Of a stretch of DNA of 54,954 bases, positions 1 through 8,770 are shown one piece after another (within the stretch, counting starts at the first letter, position 1; the number at the start of each line of letters is the position of its first letter). Both the position numbers and the translations under genes were made by a program. Below the pieces are notes generated by a model. It had not been told where the DNA came from, did no database searches, and saw nothing but the letters and a program-made list of their open reading frames with translations. This DNA comes from Candidatus Poribacteria bacterium (GTDB taxonomy: Bacteria; Poribacteria; WGA-4E; WGA-3G), in assembly GCA_028821605.1 (NCBI GenBank), contig JAPPFM010000002.1, positions 265,045 to 319,998 of the forward strand, given 5' to 3'.

Positions 1-189
1 TATTGGTGGGTCCTGATTGAGTATTTCAGCGATGATATCAGGAGGCACTGGCAGATCTTCCACGACTGGTGGCTCATTTCTTTCAGTGGGTTGTTCCATA
101 TCCATTGCGGGATCGGGCGTTATAAGGTTTGAATCGCTTCCACAACCGAGTAGAGCGATCAGAGCCATGAGCGAAACTAAGCATTTCAT
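1..189 (-). CDS. Putative lipoprotein, 3' end outside the window
   Basis: The reverse strand reads from an ATG at 189 to the window edge without a stop, giving 63 codons of a partial protein. The N-terminus is a lipoprotein signal: MKCLVSLMALIALLGCG, with a lipobox LLGC placing the acylated Cys near residue 16. An acidic, proline-rich linker follows (PDPAMDMEQP, then NEPPVVEDLPVPP), which is typical of a flexible tether. A strong ribosome-binding site, AGGAGAG, lies just upstream at 194-200. The functional domain lies beyond the window, so no role can be given beyond a surface-anchored lipoprotein. Confidence 0.75.
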   Translation of the reverse strand, partial: MKCLVSLMALIALLGCGSDSNLITPDPAMDMEQPTERNEPPVVEDLPVPPDIIAEILNQDPPI

Positions 190-253
190 GATACTCTCCT
201 TTTTTGAGTGATTGAGACTTTTCAAATGGAATGCGTAAAGGTTTCTACCTAAG

Positions 254-281
254 AGTATACCACAAATACACGAAAATACAA
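254..281 (-). promoter_or_regulatory. Possible sigma70 promoter for the lipoprotein at 189
   Basis: On the reverse strand a -35-like TTGTAT and a -10-like TATACT are separated by 16 nt, about 65 nt upstream of the lipoprotein start. The match is moderate and rests on sequence alone. Confidence 0.35.
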
Positions 282-368
282 GTAAAAATTTGTTGGTGAT
301 TTGTTATGTGATTTCTCGGTTATTGGATACCGAAAGGTAATATTCAGCGGCTTGCGCACACGCAAAAG

Positions 369-782
369 ATGATAAAAATCGCGTTGGGAAGTATCGCAAG
401 TTTCTCGCTTTTTGTTGGTGGTATCGGTATTATGAATATGTGCCTCGTCTCTGTTGGCGAGAAAACGCGGGAGATCGGTTTACGGAAATCGGTTGGAGCG
501 AGACGGGTTCACATTTTCTGGCAATTCTTGACAGAATCAATTTGTCTCTGTTTCTGTGGTAGTCTATTTGGTATTGCAGGCGGTTGGTTAGCGGCGCACG
601 GAATGGCAAAACTCGCCGTACGCATTGTGCCGATTTTGCCTGAATGGCCCGTTGTTCTCTCTTTACCCTGGATACTGACTTCTGTTATTTTTTCGGTTTT
701 TATGGGCATTGGTTTCGGTGTTTACCCCGCCATGCGGGCAGCACGACTTTCGCCTATTGACGCACTTCGCGCCGAGAATTAA
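369..782 (+). pseudogene. FtsX/MacB-type ABC permease remnant (C-terminal part only)
   Basis: The 137-residue frame is the C-terminal FtsX domain of a MacB-like permease. It shows GSIASFSLFVGGIGIMN, SVGEKTREIGLRKSVGARR and the terminal P-AMRAARLSPIDALRAE. Family members are about 400 residues long and begin with a first helix and a large periplasmic domain, both missing here. Family-like sequence runs upstream of the ATG in the same frame to about 342, and the frame is closed by TGA at 309-311. The start is therefore probably a truncation point and not a true gene start. No ATPase partner lies nearby. It may be inert, or a short membrane protein if expressed. Confidence 0.7.
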
Positions 783-831
783 GATAGTTCCTGTTTTTTC
801 TGCATGTTCAAAGATTATGTTTAGAATTTGT

Positions 832-860
832 TTGACAAACGATTTTTTAGTGTATATAAT
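832..860 (+). promoter_or_regulatory. Consensus sigma70 promoter upstream of the gene at 968
   Basis: TTGACA at 832-837 and TATAAT at 855-860 are exact consensus hexamers with an optimal 17-nt spacer. Transcription would begin near 867 and leave a leader of about 100 nt before the ATG at 968. The exact match and spacing make this one of the best promoters in the window. Confidence 0.8.
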
Positions 861-967
861 TTCCTTATATTAACGTTTGATTTACAAGAGGATCCTGGAG
901 AGGTTAATGACCTATGGGATTCTACTGAACATGCGAAGTTAAAGGTGGATTTGGTAAGGAGAAAGCA

Positions 968-1693
968 ATGAGATTTAAGAAATTCAGAGATTTTCTGTGT
1001 CTCTTCCATGTTGTTCTGTGTGCTATGGTCTTCAATCAACAGAGTTTTGGCGGGACATGGGTAGACGATTTTGAAGATGACAGTACGCAAGAATGGGAAC
1101 TTTTTAATACCTTTGATGGAAGCGCGGTATGGCGGATTGATGCCGGTGAAGCAGTTAGCGAGACATTTGAACCTCGTCACTTTCCTACTATATGGGCAAC
1201 AGGTGAACCTGATTGGAGAAACTATTCGCTTTCATGCAAAGCTAAATTAGTTGAAGCCAAAAAGGAACCAGCTACTTTAGGACTTATACTCCATCAGAGA
1301 TGGGAGGAATCCTCCTTCTATGTATGTCAGATTCTCTATCCATTGGAAGTCATCCATATTACAAAGATTCACTCAGGCAACGTCTCAACAATCGGCGAAT
1401 TCGATTTCGCAGCGAAACTCAATAGATGGTATACCCTTACCGCCTCCATTGATAGTAGTGAAATACTTAAAAGAGCAAAACTTAAATTTCAAATTGACGA
1501 TGAGGTGTTCACTGTTACTGACAGAAACTCGATAAAAAGCGGAAAAGCTGGGCTCGAAGTCTCAGGTGCGCAAGTTCGGTTTGATGATGTTGAAATCACA
1601 GGAAGTAATATTCCGGACGGCGGTCCTGGAACCCTCTCGGTAGAACCGAGCGGCAAGCTTGCTACTACATGGGGAAAACTCAAACGCCAATAA
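968..1693 (+). CDS. Secreted DUF1080/LamG-like protein with C-terminal WGKLK tag
   Basis: A 241-residue exported protein. Residues 1-28 form a signal peptide (basic MRFKKFR, then a hydrophobic core). The body resembles the concanavalin-like jelly-roll of DUF1080/LamG proteins: DDFEDDSTQEW, repeated beta-strand patterns, LGLILHQRW and GLEVSGAQVRFDDVEITG near the end. Such domains bind or cleave glycans, but no catalytic residues can be assigned. The last residues, SVEPSGKLATTWGKLKRQ, match the ends of the proteins at 13861 and 38167. A RBS (AAGGAG) lies 5' of the ATG, and a perfect sigma70 promoter lies about 110 nt upstream. The gene stands alone. Export is well supported; substrate and enzyme activity are unknown. 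Confidence 0.75.
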   Translation: MRFKKFRDFLCLFHVVLCAMVFNQQSFGGTWVDDFEDDSTQEWELFNTFDGSAVWRIDAGEAVSETFEPRHFPTIWATGEPDWRNYSLSCKAKLVEAKKEPATLGLILHQRWEESSFYVCQILYPLEVIHITKIHSGNVSTIGEFDFAAKLNRWYTLTASIDSSEILKRAKLKFQIDDEVFTVTDRNSIKSGKAGLEVSGAQVRFDDVEITGSNIPDGGPGTLSVEPSGKLATTWGKLKRQ

Positions 1694-1736
1694 TAGAAGT
1701 GGACAAGTTACCACCTGTTATAGACATAGCACTCTG

Positions 1737-1860
1737 CTGGAGTGCAGTCGCTTAAATACGACTTTTCTTATAGACATATTACCCCTTTGGGGTGAGGAAA
1801 GTGCGTGAAAAATCTCCTCGAACCTTCAAAACTTGTAAGTAGCAACTTGGGTTATATTAC
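1737..1860 (+). repeat. Dispersed hairpin-bearing repeat, copy 1
   Basis: This stretch aligns with 15168-15297. Both copies carry a GAGTGCA...TAAATACG block, an ACCCC-N3-GGGGT hairpin (loop TTT here, TAC in copy 2), and a terminal block reading TAGCAACTTGGGTTATAT here (TAGCAATTTGGGTTATAT in copy 2). Subterminal hairpins without terminal inverted repeats resemble the ends of IS200/IS605-type elements or their non-autonomous relatives. That assignment is inference. Both copies lie downstream of a WGKLK-tagged gene. Confidence 0.6.
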
Positions 1861-2212
1861 TCTATCAGGGGAGATGACAAGAATATGACTTGACGATTTT
1901 ATCTGGATCCTTCATTTAGAAATTGGTTGAACAGGGTGCGAACCGCTTTGGTAATTGCTATGAGCGTTAAAGCATCGTTATCTCTGTTTACATTCTGGAA
2001 AGTTAATAATTGGTTTTCGCTTCCTCAAAATGTTAACTTAAGGTTAGTCTTATCCCACTGCCCTTTCACTGTTCCCGGTGCTCTACCGGGCAATTTCCAT
2101 AAATTTGCTCCACTTAATATCTACCAACGATACCCCTTAGTACCACGCGTTATGTGGTCACTTCAAAGGGTACATCTGTTTTGTCAGATGTGATTTACAC
2201 GAAAGGAGATGT
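1861..2212. other. Intergenic region with two short hairpins
   Basis: No convincing gene was seen. Two perfect hairpins are present: CCCGGT-N5-ACCGGG at 2074-2090 and ACATCTG-N6-CAGATGT at about 2171-2190. The second lies just upstream of the ribosome-binding site of the GNAT gene and could influence its translation or end upstream transcripts; neither has a clear T-run. Confidence 0.4.
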
Positions 2213-3085
2213 ATGCGCAATACAATCGTTTATAGACATTGGCTCCCTGGCGATGATGACGCTGTCTTGGCATTTCGACCTGTCAACGAAGATTGGTTTC
2301 GACATAAGTTTGATGATGAAAACCTTGAACCTGAGGGGATTCGTTTGGCGTTTCTCGGTGAAAGGGTTGTTGGACATGTAATGGGTGAACGCACTACACT
2401 CTGTATTGAAGGAAAGATCCAGGAATTCGGAGAGGTTATGGATGTCTTTGTCGCCCCGGATATACGTCGGCAAGGCATTGCAACCCGCCTGATGCAAGAA
2501 GTGCACGCGTACTTTGAAAGGAAAGGTTATCGCGGAAGTATCCTTGCCCCAGATATGGAGGCTTCTCGTCGGTTATATCGGAAAGTCGGATATCAGGAGA
2601 TTACCAGAACGTTACAAACACAACTTTTGCCGAGGGCTGGTGTTTCCCAACTCAGATGGACAGACACATGGCTTGAGGATTTAAGCATTTTATATCAATT
2701 GGACTGGAGATGGGCAAGACAAAATTTTCGAGTTTGCTGGGAACCAGGGCACGTGAAGGTAAATCAGTCCAATTTGAATAATTACCGCGTCCTACGTCGC
2801 GATAGCGACATCATTGGTTACGTAGAATGGTCTGAGTCGTCGGAAGGTTATTCAGAAGGATTGATTTATGACCCTATTGTGCTCGATGTAGGTCCAACGG
2901 AGGTTATCAAATCAATTCAGACAGTGATTCCTGCACCACTGGCATGGAAGACTTGTATCGGAAGCAGATATGAAGATCCACTTCGGAACCTTGGATGCTT
3001 ACTTGAGGAAACAGAGGGCAGTGAAATGATTTTATTTTTTGGGCAGCAGATTGATTTGACGAGACAATTCCGAACCTTTTCGTAG
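2213..3085 (+). CDS. GNAT-family N-acetyltransferase
   Basis: A 290-residue protein. The N-terminal half is a GNAT domain that transfers an acetyl group from acetyl-CoA to an amine. The acetyl-CoA-binding motif A reads VFVAPDIRRQGIATRLM, with the Q/R-x-x-G-x-A loop at about residues 83-89, followed by HAYFERKGYRGSIL and the ASRRLYRKVGYQE block. The C-terminal half (about 135-290) resembles the sterol-carrier-like or second-domain extension seen in longer Eis-type GNATs, but this is tentative. The start is supported by AAGGAG 5-6 nt upstream of the ATG. The gene stands alone. The acceptor substrate cannot be predicted. Confidence 0.8.
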   Translation: MRNTIVYRHWLPGDDDAVLAFRPVNEDWFRHKFDDENLEPEGIRLAFLGERVVGHVMGERTTLCIEGKIQEFGEVMDVFVAPDIRRQGIATRLMQEVHAYFERKGYRGSILAPDMEASRRLYRKVGYQEITRTLQTQLLPRAGVSQLRWTDTWLEDLSILYQLDWRWARQNFRVCWEPGHVKVNQSNLNNYRVLRRDSDIIGYVEWSESSEGYSEGLIYDPIVLDVGPTEVIKSIQTVIPAPLAWKTCIGSRYEDPLRNLGCLLEETEGSEMILFFGQQIDLTRQFRTFS

Positions 3086-3219
3086 CAAGCAGAATTTGAT
3101 ATTCAGGGGCACAATGAAACATCTGACCTATCACGAGTGGGCAGTGCTACCCTTTTTCCCTTGATTTACCGCTTCTTTCCTGTTAAACTTAAAAAAATTG
3201 AGGCATCTCGTTCTCTGTT

Positions 3220-5283
3220 TTGCAAACCCGTACCTTGGAAACGAGCGAAGTTCAAACCACACCGGTAAACCAAAAAGCAGAATTGATTAATCTATTGAGA
3301 GAAAAGATAAAAAATAACATCTTTCTTGCAGTCTCGGTGCTGCTGTGCCTCTTTATCTTGATCGAGGTGAACTATCCGCAGCTTGCACCACAATCTGAGT
3401 TGGCGTTCTTCGCGATGCTGGGGTTAATAGTGGTGTTTTTGAAATACCCTGTTCACTCACGTTTTGCGGACACTCCTGTTTTTCAAGCACTTGATTTTGT
3501 GCTGATAGGCAGCGTGATTGTCTGCTTCGGTTATGTTGTCGGTCAAACGGAACCGCTCTTTCGAGCATTTTGGTTAGATGGTAAATCCCTCGGGGACCGG
3601 GCGGGGGCGGAGCGGCTATTGGATTATGTGGTTGGCGGGTTTGGACTTATCTTGATTTTGGAAGGGACGCGCCGTTCTATTGGTGTGACACTCCCGCTGC
3701 TCTCTCTTGCGTTTCTTCTTTACGCTGGTTTTGGTCAGTTTATGCCGGATGGGTTATTCCCGCATCGCGGGTATTCCGTTCAACGGATTGTCAGCCAGAC
3801 GTTTCTGCACAGTCAAGGCACATTTGGTGTCGCGCTGCGAGTGATGTTCACTTATGTTTTTCTTTTTGTGTTGTTTGGGACGTTGTTGGAACGCACGGGG
3901 GCAACGGGTTATGTTTTAGATTTAGCGAGGCGCGTGTTTGGTTCAAGTGCAGGCGCGCCCGCAAAGGTCGCGGTGTTGGGCAGCGGTCTGATGGGATCGT
4001 TGTCGGGTTCTGCTGTTGCGAACACCGCAACGACCGGCACGTTCACGATTCCGTTGATGCGACGTGCTGGATTCCAACCGGCGATGGCCGGAGGTATTGA
4101 AGCTGCTGCGAGTTCTGGTGGCGCGTTGGTCCCACCGATTATGGGGGCGGGCGCGTATATGATGCTCGAAATCGTAGAGCCTGCTGTTACGTATTTTGAG
4201 ATCATTAAAGCTGCATTACTACCAGCAATCCTTTACTATGTGGCGATGTTGTGTATGGTGCATTTTTTGGCGAAACATATCGGGAACGCCGCGTGGGATA
4301 GTGCCTCAGATGTCGATACTACGGACGAAAATCAGGCGCGAGAAAGTGATCAAACGCGTGCGTCTACGGACAAACTTCCTAAGATGCAAGGTGTCGTGTT
4401 TTTCACGGCGTTTATCACACTGATTTTCTTCCTGCGAATGGGTGCTACACCCTTCCGGGCGGTGAGTTGGAGTCTGTTAGTTGTATTGGTTGTGGGTCTC
4501 TTTCATCCTAAAACCCGCGTCGGAATTTCGGGGATTTCAAAGGCAATGGAGAACGCTGCACAGAGCGGTGTGTCGCTGATTGCAGCTGCAGCGTGTGTCG
4601 GTATTATCTTGGGTGTGGTAACGCTAACAGGTATCGGTAGCAAGCTGCCATCAACACTTTTGCCGATTGCGTCTACGAATCTGATGTTAGCGTTATTTTT
4701 CCTGATGATTTCGACGATTATTCTGGGGATGGGCTTACCTTCATCGGTCTGTTATCTATTGATGGCTATTTTGGTGGGTCCCGTGCTCCTGGATTTGGGA
4801 GTTGTTCCGCTCGCAGCGCATTTTTTCATCTTCTATTTCGGAATGATGTCGATGGTAACCCCACCTGTCGCCTTGGCGGCGTATGCTGCAGCTGCCATCG
4901 CGGGTTCGGGGATAATGGCAACGGGATTCGCTGCGTTCAGGTTCGCGCTTGTCGGTTTCGCGCTGCCTTACGTGTTTGTGTTGCGACCGGCGTTACTCTG
5001 GTTGAGTGGGGATGGTAGTACGCCGGGAATGTGGACAGTTTTGGGGAATTTCTCACTAACACTGGTTGGGACGGTTATCTTTGCGGCTGCGATTGCTGGC
5101 TATATCTTTAGTAGGTTGACGCTATGGACGCGCGGTATTCTGTTTATTGCTGCACTCATTCTCTTTTTTTTACCGACTGGCATACAATTCGTGTGGATTC
5201 ATGGGATAGTCGTCCTCGCAAGTATTGCCGTTTTCTACTCTAATTGGCAAAAAAAGGAAGCACATCATGAAAAACCCGGTTAG
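3220..5283 (+). CDS. TRAP transporter fused permease (4TM/12TM, DctQ-DctM type)
   Basis: A 687-residue, highly hydrophobic inner-membrane protein of the fused TRAP permease class. The small-subunit-like four-helix part covers roughly residues 30-190 and the large DctM-like part follows. Diagnostic stretches include LGSGLMGSLSGSAVANTATTG, the glycine-rich EAAASSGGALVPPIMGAGA, and later GMGLPSSVCYLL and YFGMMSMVTPPVALAAYAAA. TRAP systems import organic acids or similar solutes with a periplasmic binding protein and an ion gradient. No DctP or TAXI binding protein is seen nearby. The start used is TTG with a weak RBS, so the true start may lie further in. The gene overlaps the next by 17 nt. Confidence 0.85.
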   Translation: MQTRTLETSEVQTTPVNQKAELINLLREKIKNNIFLAVSVLLCLFILIEVNYPQLAPQSELAFFAMLGLIVVFLKYPVHSRFADTPVFQALDFVLIGSVIVCFGYVVGQTEPLFRAFWLDGKSLGDRAGAERLLDYVVGGFGLILILEGTRRSIGVTLPLLSLAFLLYAGFGQFMPDGLFPHRGYSVQRIVSQTFLHSQGTFGVALRVMFTYVFLFVLFGTLLERTGATGYVLDLARRVFGSSAGAPAKVAVLGSGLMGSLSGSAVANTATTGTFTIPLMRRAGFQPAMAGGIEAAASSGGALVPPIMGAGAYMMLEIVEPAVTYFEIIKAALLPAILYYVAMLCMVHFLAKHIGNAAWDSASDVDTTDENQARESDQTRASTDKLPKMQGVVFFTAFITLIFFLRMGATPFRAVSWSLLVVLVVGLFHPKTRVGISGISKAMENAAQSGVSLIAAAACVGIILGVVTLTGIGSKLPSTLLPIASTNLMLALFFLMISTIILGMGLPSSVCYLLMAILVGPVLLDLGVVPLAAHFFIFYFGMMSMVTPPVALAAYAAAAIAGSGIMATGFAAFRFALVGFALPYVFVLRPALLWLSGDGSTPGMWTVLGNFSLTLVGTVIFAAAIAGYIFSRLTLWTRGILFIAALILFFLPTGIQFVWIHGIVVLASIAVFYSNWQKKEAHHEKPG

Positions 5284-5467
5284 ATGGTTGTTGTCCGGCT
5301 TACTCGTGCTGTTGTTTTTGCTGCACAACGATTTCTGGTTCTGGAAGACACCGCAGCTCGTTTTAGGAGTGCCGGTAGGGCTGCTCTATCATATCGGTTA
5401 CTGCTTTGTGGCGACGTTGCTAATGGCAGCCTTCGTCAAAGCACGCGGGGATTGGGGAGAGAAATGA
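5267..5467 (+). CDS. DUF3311 small membrane protein
   Basis: A 66-residue, two-helix protein beginning MKNPVRWLLSGLLVLLF, with FWFWKTPQLVLGVPVGLLYH between the helices. This is the DUF3311 pattern, a small protein usually encoded directly before a sodium:solute symporter and presumed to be its accessory subunit. The ATG at 5267 follows AAAAAGGAAG at good distance, which decides this start. It overlaps the end of the TRAP permease gene by 17 nt, and its TGA shares four bases (ATGA) with the symporter start, so the three genes are probably translationally coupled. Confidence 0.85.
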   Translation: MKNPVRWLLSGLLVLLFLLHNDFWFWKTPQLVLGVPVGLLYHIGYCFVATLLMAAFVKARGDWGEK

Positions 5468-6921
5468 GTCTCGCTATTATTTTTATCTACCTCGCTATGG
5501 TGCTGTTGCTCGGTGTTCTGAGCCATAAACTCTTCCGAAACACTGGGGAAGACTACTTCGTCGCGAGTCGGACAATCAATTGGTTTATCCTGTTGATGAC
5601 GCTTTTTGGCACGAACATGACGGCGTTCTCGATCCTGGGTGCATCGGGTGAAGCCTATCACAGAGGTATCGGTGTTTTTGCGTTGATGGCTTCTTCTTCT
5701 GCGATAGTTGTGCCGTGTGTGTTCCTTTTCATCGGAACTCGCTTGTGGCGGCTCGGAAAGCGGTTCGGTTATGTGACACAGGCGCAATACTTCCGCGACC
5801 GGTGGGAGTCCGATGGTTTGGGACTGCTTCTTTTCATCGTGTTTGTGTTGCTGCTCATCCCATATCTACTTATCGGGGTGATGGGTGGTGGCGGGACATT
5901 GGCGACACTCACAGATGGAAAAATTCCGCAGTGGGGCGGTGGCTTACTCATCTGTGCTGTTGTCCTCTGTTATGTTACCTACAGTGGCATGCGAGGCACT
6001 GCCTGGGTAAACACGTTCCAAACGCTCGTTTTCATGACACTCGGGGGTATCACGTTTTTTGTTATCACAAGTCGGATGGGTGGGTTTTCAAACGCGATCT
6101 CTAAAGTGGACACGGGTTTGCTGATGCAGGCGGAGCATATAAAACCGTTGGAATTATTGACATATCTCTGTATTCCGCTCTGTGTTGGCATGTTCCCACA
6201 TATCTTTTCGCATTTCCTAACGGCGAAGGATGTCGGAACATTCCGTTATGCAATTATTCTGTATCCATTGTGTATTGCGGTTGTATGGATTCCGAGCGTA
6301 CTACTCGGAATATTGGGGAGTGTGGATGTTCCGGGTTTACAGGGTTCGCAGGCAAACAACGTGCTGATTCAGATGATCAGTATGCACGCCCCTGGTGTTT
6401 TAGCCGGGTTTCTGGGAGCGGGTGTCTTCGCGGCGATCATGTCCTCACTGGATTCACAATCGCTTGCTATCGGGAGCATGTTCACACACGATATCGTTGA
6501 GCATTATCGGCGGGAGGCGTTTTCGGAGAAACAGAAAGTATGGGTGGGTCGCCTATTTGTGAGTGGTGTGCTTTGTATTACCTATCTAATCTCACTCATT
6601 GCGACCCCGAGTATTTTTAGACTTGCTATCTGGTCGTTCACCGGATTTGCGGGTCTCTTTCCGATTGTGGTTGCGGCGTTGTTTTGGCGACGCAGCACAA
6701 AGTTGGGAGTGTTCGCCGCGATTATAAGTGTTATCCTATTATGGCTCTATTTCTTTCTCCAAAATTGGCGGACACCGGGGTATAGTGTGGGCGGAACCGG
6801 TATTATGCCTGCTGCGGTCCTGATTGCTGTTTCGTCTGTCACGCTGATAGTCGTTTCTCTATTCACGAAACCGCCGAATTCACAAACGCTTGAGAAATTT
6901 TTCGATTATAATAAAATCTGA
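5464..6921 (+). CDS. Sodium:solute symporter (SSS family)
   Basis: A 485-residue inner-membrane protein with about 13 predicted helices. SSS-family signatures are visible: EDYFVASRTINWFILLMTLF near the N-terminus, AFSILGASGEAYHRG, GMRGTAWVNTFQ, and the helix 8 region GVFAAIMSSLDSQSLAIGSM that contributes to the Na+ site. Such proteins couple Na+ entry to uptake of organic acids, sugars or amino acids. The ATG at 5464 lies in an ATGA overlap with the DUF3311 stop and gives the usual family length; a longer frame upstream is spurious. The substrate is unknown. Confidence 0.85.
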   Translation: MSLAIIFIYLAMVLLLGVLSHKLFRNTGEDYFVASRTINWFILLMTLFGTNMTAFSILGASGEAYHRGIGVFALMASSSAIVVPCVFLFIGTRLWRLGKRFGYVTQAQYFRDRWESDGLGLLLFIVFVLLLIPYLLIGVMGGGGTLATLTDGKIPQWGGGLLICAVVLCYVTYSGMRGTAWVNTFQTLVFMTLGGITFFVITSRMGGFSNAISKVDTGLLMQAEHIKPLELLTYLCIPLCVGMFPHIFSHFLTAKDVGTFRYAIILYPLCIAVVWIPSVLLGILGSVDVPGLQGSQANNVLIQMISMHAPGVLAGFLGAGVFAAIMSSLDSQSLAIGSMFTHDIVEHYRREAFSEKQKVWVGRLFVSGVLCITYLISLIATPSIFRLAIWSFTGFAGLFPIVVAALFWRRSTKLGVFAAIISVILLWLYFFLQNWRTPGYSVGGTGIMPAAVLIAVSSVTLIVVSLFTKPPNSQTLEKFFDYNKI

Positions 6922-7032
6922 CTTTTCGGTTGTCGGTGTTTGGAATGCCCGGCTCACTTGAATGCCACGAGGTTCTCTGGCTGACCACCGAGTACTGATA
7001 ACTGATAGCCATTAGAGGATGGCAAACAAATC

Positions 7033-7806
7033 ATGACACTGAAAAAAACTACTTTACTTCTTTTACTAATGGCATGCATTTTCGCATGTGGGGAATCGGA
7101 AGAGACAATTGAACCAGAAGAACCGGTGGTGATTCAATACGGAACAGTCTCTGGAAACATCACCGATGCTGGAACGGGAAATCGGATTCCTGGATCAACT
7201 GTAACGCTTCAAGGGCTATCGATGGAAACTGGCGTGGACGGTGGTTACTCTTTTCAAGGTATTCTTTACGGCGATACGCATACCTTAGCTGTTACAGACC
7301 CAGATTACAAACCGTATAGCCAACCCCTCGTCCTCAGTCAAGAGCGGTTGGTTGTGGATGTTATGCTGACTCCACTTCGGGATCCGGTTGAGGAAATACA
7401 GGAATTTTTTGACAATTTTGCTGACCTCCTTGAATCTGTAGATATGGAGAATATTGAAGCGATTGAGGGACTCTTTTCGGAGACGTACGTCGCTGCTGAC
7501 GATCCAGCGACACTTTTCGGTGTAGCATCAGGAATTATTCCTGAAAATTATGCGGATGTTGTTCCGGCAATGACCCAACTCTTTGAGGAGTATGTTTCGC
7601 TTCAATTCCTGTTCCAGGATATGGAGATGGATATTACACATGCCCGGAAAGCAGCAGTAACGCTTCAACTTGATATAGATGCCGAAAAAGGTGAAGATCT
7701 CGATTTAAGGGAGCTCAAAGCCCGTTGCCAATTTGAATTCCGCCGTGAAGGACGGGATTTGAAGATTGTGTATTGGCAACTTTTTGAGTTGGATGTCCGA
7801 TTGTGA
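7033..7806 (+). CDS. Lipoprotein with carboxypeptidase-regulatory-like beta domain
   Basis: A 257-residue lipoprotein. The signal ends in MACIFACGES, with the lipidated Cys near residue 19, followed by an acidic spacer. Residues about 36-112 form a carboxypeptidase-regulatory-like beta-sandwich: VSGNITDAGTGNRIPGSTVT, DGGYSFQGILYG, and a strand ending VVDVML. The rest (about 115-257) resembles an NTF2/SnoaL-like alpha+beta domain with an amphipathic helix and a terminal FEFRREGRDLKIVYWQLFEL; this second call is weak. It probably sits on the outer surface or in the periplasm in a binding or adhesive role. A RBS-like AGAGGA lies upstream, in a region containing the CTGATAACTGATAG repeat. Confidence 0.65.
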   Translation: MTLKKTTLLLLLMACIFACGESEETIEPEEPVVIQYGTVSGNITDAGTGNRIPGSTVTLQGLSMETGVDGGYSFQGILYGDTHTLAVTDPDYKPYSQPLVLSQERLVVDVMLTPLRDPVEEIQEFFDNFADLLESVDMENIEAIEGLFSETYVAADDPATLFGVASGIIPENYADVVPAMTQLFEEYVSLQFLFQDMEMDITHARKAAVTLQLDIDAEKGEDLDLRELKARCQFEFRREGRDLKIVYWQLFELDVRL

Positions 7807-7810
7807 TTCC

Positions 7811-7836
7811 GTAGGGTTGGGTAACCCGACCCCTAC
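7811..7836. repeat. Palindrome GTAGGG...CCCTAC (possible terminator)
   Basis: GTAGGG pairs with CCCTAC, and inner GGGT pairs with ACCC, forming a long hairpin between the convergent genes ending at 7806 and 7860. A similar sequence (gggcaggt...acctgccc) lies inside the element at 11732-11926. It could terminate transcription from both sides, although no T-run follows. Confidence 0.45.
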
Positions 7837-7859
7837 AGACTTTAAAATCAATGTAAACA

Positions 7860-8747
7860 CTAAGACCGAGACAAGAAATTGGTAAGAGCTGCAAACTCCG
7901 TGATGTCTAATGTTTCAGGACGTCTCTGTGGAGCTATCCCGAGTTCCTGAAATGCAGCGGCTAATACCTCTGCTGGTGCGAGTCTGCCTCTGATTAGGGT
8001 ATTTTTTAGCATCTTTCGTCGCGTCCGAAACGCTGTCCGCACTATTTTAAAGAAGAGTTCCTCATCGTCAACTGCAACCTTCGGATTTTCGCGCATTGTC
8101 AGTTTTAAGAGTGCGGAATCTACTTTAGGGGCAGGGTAAAAATTTTCTGGCGATAGGGTGGAGATTAATGCCGTATCGGCGCGATAAGCAACCCCAATTG
8201 TCAACGCTCCGTAATCTTTTCCGCCCGGGCCAGCGACAATCCTTTCAGCAACCTCCTTCTGCATCATCAACACACAGCTATGTATCTCTTTGTGATGTGA
8301 GAGAAGTTTCCACAGGATGGGTGTTGTAATACTATAGGGCAGATTGGCGATGACTTTAAATGTAGTGGATCCGGTCTCTGTGCCGTAGGATAACAGTGAG
8401 TTGAGTTCCAGTTTGAGAATATCGTCATTGAAGAGTTGGACGCGTGCATTTGTTGGTGTTTGCGGAGCGAGTTTTGGTTCGCAAGCTGCACCAAAACGGG
8501 CGGCTAACGCTTTGTATAACAATTCATCCACTTCAACGGCAATTACGCGTTTGGCACGCTCCACTAACACATCCGTGAGGCACCCTAAACCGGCACCGAT
8601 TTCTATGACGGTATCGGTGTCTGTCAGTTCTCCTGCTTCGACGATAATTTTGAGGACTTCTGGGTTAGTGAGGAAGTTTTGTCCTAACTGTTTTTTGGGG
8701 CGGGTCTGATTTAGGGCAAAGAAGTCGCGGACCTGTTGGTGGTTCAT
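7860..8747 (-). CDS. rsmA: 16S rRNA dimethyladenosine transferase RsmA/KsgA
   Basis: A 295-residue SAM-dependent methyltransferase that dimethylates two adjacent adenosines in helix 45 of 16S rRNA late in small-subunit assembly. Diagnostic motifs are RPKKQLGQNFLTNPEV at the N-terminus, the SAM loop VIEIGAGLGCLT (about 47-58), the acidic EVDE, and the catalytic NLPYSITTPILW. The C-terminal helical domain shows FFKIVRTAFRTRRKMLKNTL, and the length fits the family. The gene is in leftward orientation upstream of coaBC's 3' end region, with a palindromic repeat between them. No clear RBS is seen before the ATG. Confidence 0.95.
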   Translation of the reverse strand: MNHQQVRDFFALNQTRPKKQLGQNFLTNPEVLKIIVEAGELTDTDTVIEIGAGLGCLTDVLVERAKRVIAVEVDELLYKALAARFGAACEPKLAPQTPTNARVQLFNDDILKLELNSLLSYGTETGSTTFKVIANLPYSITTPILWKLLSHHKEIHSCVLMMQKEVAERIVAGPGGKDYGALTIGVAYRADTALISTLSPENFYPAPKVDSALLKLTMRENPKVAVDDEELFFKIVRTAFRTRRKMLKNTLIRGRLAPAEVLAAAFQELGIAPQRRPETLDITEFAALTNFLSRS

Positions 8748-8770
8748 TTTTTAGGGGTTGTCGGAGGAGT

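Noticed and set aside
1927-2193. Rightward frame of 88 codons before the GNAT gene
   Set aside because: No RBS, atypical composition, and it contains hairpins; it ends within the GNAT leader.
5284-5463. Longer start for the sodium:solute symporter
   Set aside because: The extra 60 residues are the DUF3311 gene read in another frame; the ATG at 5464 gives the normal family N-terminus.
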